A DNA stretch of 64,000 bases. It comes from Lutraria lutraria. Its lineage: Eukaryota; Mollusca; Bivalvia; Venerida; Mactridae. The stretch's first letter is position 1, and each line of letters opens with the position of its first letter. Under the pieces are notes generated by a model. It saw only the letters and a program-made list of their open reading frames with translations. It did no database searches and was not told where the DNA came from. The stretch lies in the NCBI GenBank assembly GCA_964023205.1, contig OZ026839.1, positions 15,902,386-15,966,385 of the forward strand. Direction: 5' to 3'. Position numbers and translations under genes: made by a program. Positions 39,001-50,000 of this stretch are shown here, piece after piece.

Positions 39001-42000
39001 GTGACAAGCGCATACAAAAGATGTGCATCATGTACATCATTATACATCATACATTATCTTATAATCTTTTGTTCAGACACTCCATTATATAAGATCAAAT
39101 AAAAAATAAAAAAACAGATTTCAGTACATTTGTACATTGTACTTAAAACTAAGCGAAGAATACTCATCATTTGATTCTAATACAATCAAGTAAGTAAATG
39201 AAAGTTTGTCAAGGAAGACACAATGTGTATTACACAGAATCATTCATAGGATCATTTGTTAGCTGTCACCTGACCAAACAAAAATGTTACTTTCCACATG
39301 TCATATCCCTGATTTTTCTAATACAGATTCTTACCTTTCTAACCAGCTTCATAAACGTAATTTATGGGACAATGAATAAAGAGAAATGAAATATTACATA
39401 ACATGCTCTATTTACCTAGGTAAGATAGTTATAGGAGGTCTAGCTTTGATCATGTTCACTTTTTTTAGTACACCTTCCAAGTCACCACCAGCTAATCTCC
39501 ACAGATAATATACTTCTTCCATGTTTCTCTCTGATAGATGATCATTGTTATAATCTATAATACACATAAACAAAAGGATAAAAGCAGACATAACTCAACA
39601 GTAATACATAATGGTCTGCTCAGTGTATCTAGTTTTTGCTATAAAATGAAGGCATTTCACCATTTAATAACTGAATGTTCATAAGTGATAGATATAAGCC
39701 GAAAACTGTCCATTATGTAAAATATTGGAGTGTTTGAGGCGCGTTATGGGCAGTTTGAGGTTTATATGTAACTTAAATCATTTCGATAGGAATACACAAT
39801 TCATTGACCATGACAATTTATCATTCTATCAATTTATCAGTTCCCTATGAAAATTATCTTAACCCACAATCTCCTGCTTGCAAGTCAGAAAGCTCTACCA
39901 ACTGAGCTTATTGGGTTATTAATATTACAGCCAATTCATAAATACAAGTACAATGTACAGTACTGCTACATTCATCCTACTGTTTTATTCAAATTAATTT
40001 ATCGCGACAATCAGAGGTTTTTTGACTAACCCAATCTTTGCTTCATCCTAAGTGTAACATTCCAAGATTGGTCATACATTCATGGTACCAAAGGTAATAG
40101 GAAGAGGAAATTAATGTACCCGATGCGGGGATCAAATCTGCGACCTACTTCTTGCAAGTCAGATGCCCTGCAAACTGAGCTAATCGGGCAGTTTACAGTA
40201 CAGCCTGCTTTTAAATACGAGTACTGCTACATTTTCATTAAGACCATGGACTTCTATACATATATACAAGTCCTTGACAAGTCTCGTAAGATATATTTAT
40301 TTTCAGATCATTAAAGCATTCGATAATCTTATGCATGCGTCGTTTTTAGTGTCCAAATTTGAGTTGCAGTCCAATATGTCGACTGCACTCCAATACTACA
40401 AAAAATAACGGACAGCTGTCCATTGAGAGCGATCCATTCGTAAAATTATTGGACAGTGAGAACAAAAGGTTAACGTCACAGGAATGATTTAACTTTCACT
40501 TAATGTCCTGAATAAATTCAGTACAAACATGTACAATGTGCAATACAGAAGGAAAATATTCCATGCCATGTAAAAGTATAATTTTCAGTAAGATTATCTG
40601 AGAATGTACTCCTTTCTAGATTTAAAGAATGATCAAGTTCTTGTTTACATCAGCAACTGAATTTTGTATCAAACTATCATGAGTCTTAACATTTTTTAGA
40701 TAAGTTAAAGTTTAAACAACACATTACATTTTACTCACCCTGATTTTCTGTAAGTTCAGGCATTTCTAAATCTTTACATCTTAATTGAGATGTGAACAAG
40801 TGATATCCATTGGTTGGTGTTAACTGGAAAAAAACATCATGATAAATACTTTTTTATATAATGGGAAATGGTACTTGTTATATGATGGGAAATGGTACAT
40901 GTTAGCCTAACAAATGAGACACATGCATCAATTTTCAGCAAATAATAAATGAAAGAAGCTTTAGCTACTTTGGTTCTGACTCCATTCTTGAAAAAAAATT
41001 AATTCAAGTTCTATATCATTATTTTATACAGATAAAAAATACTGCTGACCTACATGAGTTAAAACTTACCTGTTTCAATTTATGTACAGTAAAAATATCA
41101 TGACACACAAGTTCAGAGACATCAGGTCTAAAAGTAAAAGTAAAATATCTTGTACATGTTTTATTAGAAAATTTTTAATGGTGAATTCACTGCATCTAAT
41201 CTACTGACCAAACATAAATATTAAATACAAACAGACAATACATTACTCAGAGAGGGATGCTGTCTAATTATGAAATATTATACATACAATACATGTACTT
41301 CATCTAAATGTTCCTTTAATTAAACACTAAGGTTGTAACATTTGATGCCACAACAATGTCCATAATGTTTTGACAAATTACAAAAGTACTAAGTGAAAAG
41401 CCTAACTCAATCATTGTAACTGTTCCAAGCCTGTGAAGTTTAAATTGTATGTTGTTACAGTAGCACTTTTGTGCCAATTTAATATAATTTCTTTAAAAAT
41501 GTGAGTACATTACCACTGATCAAGCTCTATTGTAATCAAAACAGAAATATTGGAACGATAAAAAATCATGTTAACAACCTTTTTGTGGGATCCACTGTCA
41601 AACATTTTCTAAGAAAATCAATCATTGATGGATGCAGACTCTGAAAAAAAGAAGACTGGTTGAAAAAACTAGATGCCCAAAGGCAACATGTCGAGCCCAC
41701 TGTTTAGACAGTTTGTGACCTTGACCTTTGAGCTACAAGTATGGGTGATGTTCATGACGCATCATTTCATTGAAGTAAACTTTTATACCAATTTATTTCA
41801 AAATCCCTGAATGCAAACAGAAGGCACAGCACAGAAAAGGAAAATATATTGGACTGTATGTGTAATCTTGACCTTTGACCTATGGACCTAGGTGTTGCCC
41901 AGGACACATGGTCTCATTGTATAATGCCAAGTCATTTTCAAATAAGTCAATACATAAGGGAGATACAGTCCGGACAAGGTCTATAATACTTTTTTGATGT

Positions 42001-45000
42001 TTGACATCTAAGTGTGTCTTTGAACTTTAGCCTATAGACCTGGGTCTTGTGCATGACACATCGTCTTATGATGGTAAATATTTCTGCCAAGTAATTCCAA
42101 AATGAACATTATAGACCTTGTCTGGGCTGTATCTCTCTTATGCATTAACATATTTGAAAATAACTTATTATTAAACACCATGAGACAATGTGTCACACTT
42201 AAGACCAAGGTCAATAGCTCCAAGGCCAAGGTCATACTTGGATGTGAAAGGTCAAAGATGGGGTCTAGTTTTTGTGTCTGCTTCATAACTTTGTCATTTC
42301 TTGATGGATTTTGGTCAAACCTCTGAGTGTGACCTTGACCTTTAAAGTACAGTCCTGGTTGTTGTGCATTGCACACCGTCTCATAGTGTTTAACAATCAT
42401 GCCAAATTATTTTTTAAAAATGTCGATGCATAAGGGAGACAGCCTGGACAAGGTCTATAATGCTCATTTTTTACGTTTGACCTCTAAGTGTGACCTTGAC
42501 CTTTGTGCTAGAGACCTGGATCTTGCGCACTGCACACCATCTCATGGTGTTTAATAATTATGCCAATTTATTTTAAAAAATGTCAATGCATAAGGGAGAT
42601 ACAGCAGTAAACAAAAAATATTATGTCAATTATTTTATTTAGAGTAAAATTAGATGAAATTAAGTTCAAACTTCACATTTATCAGTGGAAGTAAGGTAAT
42701 GATTACTAAATATAGTTTTAACAACAATTTACTTTTAAACACTCATCCTCTTAGATGACATAAAGAAAAAATATTCCTAAAATAACTTAACGAGAAATGT
42801 CTAAATATCATAAGGTCCAGGCATACAATAAAAAAATAAAATGTAACCACATGTAAGAAATAATGAAATCAGAACAAATACCTTTATTTTTTCACTACAT
42901 CTTAACTCATGAACAAGTTTGTCAAATACATCACAACTTGGCTGTAGAAACTCTAGAACAGTTTTAGCAATTTGTTGATTTGAAACATTTTCCCAAAGTC
43001 GTTTACCCTGAAAATTGACAACATTGATAGATAAGCAATCGTAATTTGACTGATTCAACATGTTCAGCCAACTGAATATAGTAGGAGAAAACATCCAAAG
43101 TAGTAATTATAATTAAATTCTAAAAATGAAATTTTCAATCTAAAATTCAATAAAAGATGTGTTTAAAACATTTTAAAAATAGCAACCTGTTGCTGGATTC
43201 TATCTCACTACAATTCAACCTCTGAATAATAGTCTTCTAAAATATTTCCCTCTTCCAAAAGTGGACGTTACAAGTAGGTTTGACACTATTACTTTATACA
43301 AAAAGCTGTTTCTTACTAACAATAAAATACATTCCTTTATTCTTGTGAACAGATTTTTAGCATTTATGATTTAGCTTAGAGAATAGATATCACTTACAGA
43401 CAGTAACTCTAGTAGAATACATCCGAGAGACCAAACATCCACCTTGGGACCTGATGGAGGTAACACTGACATTTCTGTTTCATCGTCTACCTGGACAGGT
43501 CCAGCACAGATCACTTCAGGACACATGTAGGGCAGGGTACTGATTTACAGAAAATAAAGAATATCTATAAGTCTTTACAGTATTGGTGCAGATAGTATAT
43601 ACCAGTAATAAAATGAAAGAAACATGCTAACTTGATAAACAAGACAATGCTTTACACATTGAATAAAAATTGTCAGAGAAAGCTTACAGCAAATAACATA
43701 CTACATGTAATTATAACATACCCAATAGGAAAGCTGACATAAGCTCCACCATTGGTCATATAATACATCCCAAAATGTGATAATTTTACCTGTCCCTGTA
43801 AGTATAAAGAGCACTGTCATTCAATTTTGGAACAGATCTGATATAGTACTACATTGTAAATAGATAGAATCTACATCATACATGTAAGGAATATATCTTC
43901 TAACTATTATTTGAGAAGCTCTATATCAGATAAACAATAATTATTAGATTAAATTTACAATAAATGTACAAAAGTAAATAAAATCATAATTTATAATATC
44001 ATACTAACAAAAATCAGACTAAATACCTTGGTATCAAGAAGTATGTTATCCATTGAAATATTTCTGTGTGTCACATTATTCTTATTTAAATAATGCAATC
44101 CTTGTAGGACTTCAAATGCTAACATAGTCAACTTGTCTTCACTGAAATTAATTGTTTATGCCAGTATATGGTAAAGATTTACAACAGTAATTCTCATTAC
44201 AAAACAAGACTGTAAAATTCAAAACAAAAAATCAGAGAATTCTACAAAATAATTTCTATTAACTGCAAGAAGAGAAAGTAAACAACACACACACTAAATA
44301 AGTGACATAATAATAATAAAGGCTTTATTTTAAGAGGCTACACATTTGGGTTTCCCAATCTTCCACGTGGGCCTCTCAAGAAACATGAAAACATATTATA
44401 CAATGAATATTAAAACATAAATGAAAATAAAACAGCATAGAATTGTTGTTAATCATAAAATTGTGAAATAACATAGAATTCTTAATAATACAGTGATAAG
44501 GTGAATTTTATTCACTAGAGTACTTCCACTCAAGATATAACTTTTTGAAAGCTTTCATAATTAAATGCAAGATTTAGAAACAGTTTATAGCATAAAATCA
44601 ACAGCAACAAACTTACTTCTGGTACTTTCCTGTTTCACAAACTACACTGAGATTATTGGTGTAGGTCTCTTGTACAATCATGAGTCTTTCTGAAATTGAT
44701 TATTAAAAATTATTTTATACAATAATTCTCAAATACTAGAAGCCTTGTTTCACTAACCTGACTTAACAAAGTAAACAATATTTGATATGTCTTAAAAGTA
44801 TATCAAATATAGAAAACTAGATTGTTTAGATTTGAAATTAAAAACTGAACATGTTTTGAACAAAATTTGACATTACTTAATTGTTAAGTAAAACAACTGT
44901 TCCATGTACAAAACAAATAACAATTATAACAAGAAGAACTTACCATGCCTTCCTCTCACACAATCTAAATATTTACAAATGTGAGAATGATCTAAAGTCT

Positions 45001-45133
45001 TCAGTAGTTGAAACCTTCCTACTATTTTTATTGAGTTTGGTGTAAGAGGTAATCCATTTGCCCCACATTTATCATTGGAATGACTCGCAGCAAAGAATGT
45101 GGAAACACCAAACTGAGCTTTCCCAAGTGCCAT
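27018..45133 (-). CDS. TBCK: TBCK: TBC-domain protein with pseudokinase and rhodanese-like domains, 891 aa
   Basis: 24 minus-strand exons: 45133-44944, 44689-44617, 44141-44027, 43795-43722, 43539-43398, 43007-42882, 41640-41579, 41127-41070, 40823-40739, 39554-39416, 38903-38804, 36726-36677, 34251-34149, 33513-33379, 33084-33022, 31954-31777, 31427-31344, 30273-30188, 29243-29207, 28995-28834, 28538-28372, 27942-27767, 27494-27335 and 27128-27018. All are GT-AG; the 2676-nt frame gives 891 aa (human about 893). The kinase-like domain (about 20-260) is degenerate: HRD is HRN (113-115), DFG is HFG (133-135), and no VAIK lysine is visible. The TBC domain (about 470-680) keeps the arginine finger 'IAVDIPR' (506-512) and glutamine finger 'YWQG' (Q547), so GAP activity is plausible. 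The C-terminal rhodanese-like domain (about 790-870) lacks a catalytic Cys. The family acts in Rab-linked endolysosomal traffic and mTOR signalling. Confidence 0.97.
29394..30056. repeat. 33-bp minisatellite in TBCK intron 18, about 20 copies
   Basis: Unit 'cttgtaacctagtgatctgg' + 'attgagcacacaa' (33 bp = 11 codons). Substitutions are sparse (gagtacaca, cttgatt, cctggtg). All six frames are partly open because the unit is a multiple of three, giving 217-309-residue artefact frames on both strands. Confidence 0.93.
30873..31190 (-). repeat. dispersed palindrome-family repeat in TBCK intron 17
   Basis: 'agagggccatggtggaccta' at the start, then 'caagtgacccctggggcaga' and 'gggcaatgatttgaacaaac'. 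A diverged, truncated copy of the family at 23982-25150; the terminal palindrome has decayed. Confidence 0.65.
32127..32930 (-). repeat. dispersed palindrome-family repeat in TBCK intron 15
   Basis: Begins 'agagggcaatgatggcccta', has three subunits containing 'ttgaacaaacttggtagagg'-like blocks and ends near 'catgacgcacgatggacaca'. Minus-strand frames of 60-84 residues across it are repeat-derived. Confidence 0.7.
33835..34160 (-). repeat. ~37-bp tandem array carrying copies of the TBCK exon 13 donor site
   Basis: Eight units of about 36-38 bp ('aatatcatacctgatactat', 'gaacaagttacctgt') followed by the real exon end. Read on the minus (TBCK sense) strand, each unit contains TATCAG|gtatga, identical in most copies to the true donor at 34149/34148. 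Most also contain a second donor-like 'cag|gtaac'. Matching starts are near 33843, 33881, 33919, 33956, 33996, 34033, 34071, 34109 and the authentic 34147. Confidence 0.88.
34149..34251 (-). other. TBCK: TBCK exon 13, bracketed by splice-site-bearing arrays
   Basis: A 103-nt exon encoding the Ser/Pro-rich linker before the TBC domain (ends '[13 protein letters not shown]', matching human 'LPLIIREKDTEYQ'). Acceptor 'attacag|ACCAACT' at 34252/34251; donor 'TATCAG|gtatga' at 34149/34148. Both junctions are members of flanking tandem arrays. Confidence 0.9.
34240..36605 (-). repeat. 68-bp minisatellite in TBCK intron 12, ~34 copies, each with an acceptor-site copy
   Basis: Unit in plus orientation: 'ttggtctgtaatatataaca', 'cacatagcttgttattgata', 'cattataaagtactatgttg', 'aggaataa'. 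Copies are nearly identical; variable positions are cttg/atcg/ctct, gata/gatg and agta/aata. A few distal units at 36040-36600 are altered or truncated. The exon-proximal unit merges into exon 13: on the sense strand every copy reads 'gttatatattacag|acca', the authentic acceptor. Confidence 0.95.
36890..38530. repeat. ~20-bp AT-rich array in TBCK intron 11 with higher-order periods
   Basis: Basic unit 'tatttattatacagtatgtt', about 80 copies with variants (tatagtatgg, gtatgtc) and indels. Blocks repeat at larger scale: 'gatacgatgtttattacata' occurs at about 37377 and again 433 bp later, with a variant (gatacaatg) about 572 bp further. Inner blocks of about 160 bp (tataccgtatgtc ... cagtatggtc) are duplicated in tandem. 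Long Tyr/Ile-rich frames here are artefacts. Confidence 0.9.
39706..40416 (-). mobile_element. inverted-end element in TBCK intron 9 carrying two tRNA-like (SINE-head) segments
   Basis: The ends 'ctgtccattatgtaaaatat' (39706) and the complement of 40386-40416 ('cactccaatactac', 'aacggacag') form imperfect inverted repeats. Inside, on the minus strand, two tRNA-like segments lie at about 40192-40115 and 39915-39850. Both have an A-box-like 'agctcagtt', a 'gacttgcaag' anticodon-loop region (TGC-like) and, in the first, a B-box-like 'gatttgatcccc'. The first begins 'gcccgat' and ends 'atcgggt', so its acceptor stem can still pair. It may be a SINE dimer inside a MITE; boundaries are approximate. 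Confidence 0.5.
41690..42600. repeat. 'gaccttgacctt' dispersed repeat block in TBCK intron 6
   Basis: About four diverged ~180-200 bp subunits contain 'gaccttgacctttg', 'cacatggtctcat' and 'atgcataagggagat'. One subunit near 42100-42240 is inverted relative to the others ('gaccttgtctgggctgtatc', 'tctcttatgcatt'). Non-coding; frames here are incidental. Confidence 0.65.
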
Positions 45134-45519
45134 ATTTCTCTTGATGTTTTTCAACTATTTTCATCCATACATTTCTCCAGATTATAAAAAAATCTGCAAA
45201 TGAATTTTAATTGTTATTGTTAAATGCAACATTTAAAGTCTGACAATACTGAAAAACTTGTCACTTAAATGAATTATTTAATGATAAGAGTCTTGACTGA
45301 AGTTTAAGACTATAAAATAGAATATATTTATTTGCATATTTAGGCCTGAAAAGGACTTTTTACAAAGCAACAATTATACATATTTCACATTAAATAGCAT
45401 GGTGACACTGACATATGGAACGAAAGTATGTAATCCAATATTATACCAAAGTGAGAAAAGACCGTATATACATGTAACAAGTGAGACAAATTTTGGAATA
45501 TATAGATTAGAACCAATTT

Positions 45520-45850
45520 TAGTAAACATGCCACAAGCTAACAGTTCAATTTGTTTATTTGTGGATGACACTGCTGTTTGCATTTGTATCTTGCAATCAA
45601 CAGCATGCAAGACTCCAAGATTCTCCAAGAAGACCTAAATAAATTACTAAGAAGTATGGGAAGAAAAGTAGTAAACGGAGTTCGAACCAGCGAATGTACT
45701 GCCTTAAACATTACCAGAAACAAAGGTAAGATCAAATTTAGTCATGTGCTTCATGGTCATATCTTAGAAACTGTTCCAGATGCTAAATACTTAGGCATAG
45801 CCATCTCTGATGACCTCTCCTGGAACAACCATATTAACCTAAATTTGCAT
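45520..45850 (+). pseudogene. frameshifted non-LTR retrotransposon reverse-transcriptase fragment
   Basis: One frame reads 'SSICLFVDDTAVCI', the RT active-site block (F/YxDD); after a frameshift near 45600 the next frame continues 'LQEDLNKLLRSMG', 'TRNKGKIKFSH', 'DAKYLGIAISDDLSWNNHI'. These match the post-active-site region of Jockey/CR1-type LINE pol proteins by memory. It is a dead fragment of about 110 residues: no start, no upstream RT domains, no endonuclease, and unrelated sequence after about 45840. Confidence 0.85.
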
Positions 45851-45961
45851 ATTCATGGCATTTTTTATTACTTTCCTGATTTTTAAAGAAGTAGTGATGA
45901 AACTTCATAGAAGACGTGTTGGCGTTTATGGTAAGACAATACACTGATCCCGTTAGTACAT

Positions 45962-46585
45962 GTATACTCGCGCCTCGTATTTCCGCGGTACCCATATATC
46001 CGCGGTATATCATACTTCCGGTATAAACAGAACGATGCGCCACCTGTAGGTCACCTACTTACACGAAGAGGCTACTTTCGTTTTGTTCTTACAGTTTCGG
46101 CAATAGTTTTTTTCCATATAAAGGTATTTGCATAAAAATCAAAAGATCATATGAATATAAACTTTCAATGCTCATACACAACTGCTAAAGATGGCTTCCT
46201 ACTTATTGTTATATTCATGTCGTTTTACGAATCACAAATACCGGTCGTCTGCTTGCTTTATTCCATGACGTCACTTGAATATTGATCGACGGTTAAAGGC
46301 ACTTTATCTTATGCAATTGTTTTAGCAATAATTATGGGGCTAGTCATGAAGTGGTTACCGCAGAAATATGAGAATGTACCTTTAAAATATGGCTGTCGCC
46401 ATCAGTCGATCCAGAATGTATTTTAGAACATTCACACAAGCGTGAGAAAAATAAGATTATTCCAAAACAGGCCGTAAGAAATAAAACGAGAAAAATATCA
46501 ATTGATTAATTCAAGGTAAATTATTTTATTTGTGTTTTCTTCAGTTTAATGATAAGTACCGCGGGAATACGAGGCGCCGGTATAC
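45962..46585. mobile_element. 624-bp element with 30-bp terminal inverted repeats
   Basis: The left end 45962-45991 (GTATACTCGCGCCTCGTATT...) and the complement of 46556-46585 match at 27 of 30 positions, ending in CCGCGGTAC. GC-rich ends contrast with an AT-rich interior, and extra 'ccgcggtat' motifs follow the left end. No transposase frame; no clear target duplication at the expected edges. Best described as a MITE-like non-autonomous element in the TBCK/CHM promoter interval. Confidence 0.7.
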
Positions 46586-47008
46586 CAATCAATGTAGGCC
46601 CCCTCCCCTCATTTTTTATGTAAGTTTGACGGACAGGACATAAAGAGCGATACCACGGTTGCTGAAGGTGTTGATGGAATTAAAAATACTGGCATACTTA
46701 TCAGTACACATCCACTAAGGCTGTCAGGTAGAGAAATAAACACATAAGTTGATAATTAAACAGGACAATGTAGAAATTGGTTCATACAGTACATTATGTA
46801 CACTTCCGCTTTCGGTTTGTTTAGCCACTTTTTCGAATTACTAATTTATGAAAAAAATATGCTTTTAAAAGTTAATAAATCAATTTGATTGACATATGCA
46901 TAGTTTATTTGCAATTTTACATTTTTAAAAAGATATTGAAGCTGGAATTTATTATGTTGTTTCAGATTACAGAATGCGAAAATATTTCATAAGTTAAAAT
47001 TACTGAAT

Positions 47009-50000
47009 ATGGCGACAGCTATCGATCTTCCAAAAGAATTTGATGTGATTGTGCTTGGCACTGGCAAGTATTTAATACATTGTATCTTCTGTCGATTTAG
47101 ATATACTGTATGTATGTAAAGAACTGAAGCTATTTTTCTATACTTGGAAACGAAATATGTTATTATGAATAATCATGTAATTTCGCGACATGTCATTACA
47201 AAAATAAATGCGTAATATACAAAAATAAGTATGATTTGGACGCTTACGTAGGTTATTTTAAATCATTATTTACAGAAGAATTGTCCGAATTGTTGTTATG
47301 TTTTAAAATTTTCTGTTTCGTAGGAATGCCAGAAAGCATTGTGGCTGCTGCATTTTCCAGAATCGGACAATCGGTTTTACATTTAGACAGGTATGAAACG
47401 AAACCAGTAGGTTTTACCAATGTATTCCACCAGAATTTCACACTTTCACTTTAAACAACTGAAAACAAAACATATGACTCTCTCGGTCTCTCACACTGGA
47501 CTGACATGCTATCTTAAGACACCAGTGAGTGCTTAATACTTAATGCAGTGGCTCTGTCAAAGTATCAATTAATATGAAAATAGGCTAAGCCTATGGAACG
47601 GGGAAGTCGAGTCTATTGGAAAGGAACGACAACTCTAGGTAGAGATTGGTCGAGCACCTTGCGTAAACAAAAAGTGACGTCATTCTATTTCCTGTCAAGC
47701 GTTTGAGCGCAAAACTTTAAGCAGACGCTTTTCACAAAGTTTACCAAAAGCGTTTGTATTTTTAAAATAAAGCTTCTTTTTTAAAAAACTTCGAATAGTT
47801 TGCTTTCTATTTCTTGTAAACAGATAGGAAAACATAAATATAAGTGAGTAATTATATTACGATGTAAAAAAATATACCAACACGAGAACAAGAATTTAGT
47901 TGTTACAAACAAAATGGCGGCCAAAATGGCGGCCTCCATGATTTGGAAATGAGAATTTCGGCGATAGGTAATCACATTTGAAATTGTTTTAATTCACATT
48001 GAACCTTTTCTAACGTACGCATTGTCTATAGCCGGGCAAGGCCAAAGCCCGGGACCCGCTTTGCGGGCCCCGGTCTTTGACTTCCCCGTATAATGACTCC
48101 TACAGACATGCTTTTGCTCCTACAAACTCCATTTGACTTCTCCAAACTCCAACCAACTCCTCCAGACTCTTTCGTACTAAAACATTCTCACTCTAACAAA
48201 ACCGTCAAACAATACTTTTTTTGTGGCTGGTATATATTTCTGCTATGTATGCAATAACAATAACAGGCACATGCATGTCGCCTCCACTTCTTTTTCTGCC
48301 TTGCATTTGTTAATGTATTACATACCACTTTCAAACATTTTCATCGATGATGTATGTCATTTCTACAGTCGGGTCTGTTTATCTTTCATACAATTAATTT
48401 TGATACTGCTATATAATTGTATCGCATTTTAATTCATTTTATCTCTTAAAACACAGTTTTAACATTTTTGCAAATGATAGCTGGTCTGTGCATTTGTAGG
48501 AGTTTAGTACAGTGGCAGGAATTTCCTGCGTGACTTCTTATCTGGCATTTGATTGGCCAGTTCGTGGTAATATACAAAGCAAAAATCAATGCGGCCGTCA
48601 GGGTGTCAAAAAATACAAACAGTTGTCAGATATATGATTTTATTGTTATTGGGAGTATTTTTATGTTTTTAGACATGAAGAAGACTTGTTTATGAGAATT
48701 AAATGGTTTTATGATTGCATACTAGTAGTAGTACTGTCATGAATTTTAAGCTTGCTGTATTATATATAACCAGTATACATTTCTCTTGGTTTCCAACTGC
48801 AGATAGAAATGTAAATTCTGTTACTGCAAATTCATTATGATCGAACTTTGTTTTTTCCTAACTAACTTACAAAAATCACTGGAATTTATAATTATATTGT
48901 TCACTATCCGTACTGAATTATAAAGAAAGTATTTTAATAAGCTAAAATCTTGATAACATTATCAATAGATCACATTTACTAATACTTTTTCCTACGCATT
49001 TAGAATAATATACCGGTAAATGAGGTTTTGAGTTCATATTTTGTATTATATTTTTTGTCTGTATTTTCAGAAATGACCATTATAGTGGAAATTGGGCATC
49101 ATTCAATTTGCAGGGTATAGAAAAATGGACGCAGCAACATCAGGTACTGTTTGATGGTTTATTACTTGATACTTTTTTGGCATAACACAAATATCAGGTC
49201 AACCTTTAAACAAAAATAGAATTCGTAGAAATATCTCCTTTACTTCATAGTACCCTAATTAATATATTAATTAATATTAATAAGTGAGTCGGTTGAGTTA
49301 AACAAATACACTTTCTCTATACTGGTTGTTTTGGACATGCTACTGTACCACACATGTCTACTGCATCAACTGATTTTGTGGGAAAAGAAATGAAATGTAT
49401 TTCCTACTTAAATGAATTAAAGAAATAGAAAATGATTTGTAATCAGTATCCTCATTGTCTGCTTACCGGTACATTAAAAATGTTCCGTTATAAACCAAGA
49501 GCGATGTAGCAAGCATACTCACAATTTATTCCAGAAAATCAAGTACCTATTATCACAGTCTCTAAGATCAATGGATCGCAATCTGGATAAACAGTATTTG
49601 CTTGATATAATTTTTGTTTATAGATGATTAGTCAGGTTAATGACTTCAATATAACAATTATTTGTTCTTTCTGTTTCTTTGTTTTGCTTCTCAAAATGTT
49701 GATAAGATGATAAGAAAATACTGTTGGAATTCATTGTTATTTTTTAACTGTTTGCATTTATTGAAAAAAAATTGATGCAGAATTTTTCCTGATCATTTTC
49801 TTTATTTTGCCCTTTCTGTTTACTGAGCATAAACAAATCTTAAACACAAATTGTTATTGCCCACTCCACTAAATTCTACTTTTGCTATAAAATGAGCACT
49901 TAAATGATTAACTATCAATTGAATTGGGTAAATTGACCCAGTGCCAGTGATTGATTATGTAAGTTTGAGGTATAATTTTCAACAATCAAAGTCATTGTGA

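Larger units (their letters stand above)
45134..47008. promoter_or_regulatory. divergent intergenic region between TBCK and CHM start codons
   Basis: 1875 bp separate the TBCK ATG (45133, minus) from the CHM ATG (47009, plus), so both promoters and 5' UTRs should lie here. The span is broken up by a LINE reverse-transcriptase relic (about 45520-45850) and a 624-bp inverted-end element (45962-46585). Transcription starts cannot be placed by eye; upstream non-coding exons are possible for either gene. Confidence 0.6.

Noticed and set aside
40115..40192. Possible functional tRNA-Ala(TGC) gene on the minus strand
   Set aside because: A second degenerate copy is nearby with shared non-tRNA flanks and the D/anticodon region is mismatched; a SINE head is more likely.
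42032..42400. 122-codon minus-strand frame
   Set aside because: Lies wholly in a dispersed repeat block of TBCK intron 6 and overlaps a plus-strand frame from the same repeat; no family resemblance.
45134..45154. Upstream extension of the TBCK frame by seven codons
   Set aside because: The extended frame would start at TTG; the first in-frame ATG is at 45133 and gives the expected N-terminus.
45399..45886. Possible intact gene with FVDDTAV motif
   Set aside because: The similarity is to LINE reverse transcriptase, but it switches frame near 45600 and is truncated at both ends; recorded as a pseudogene.
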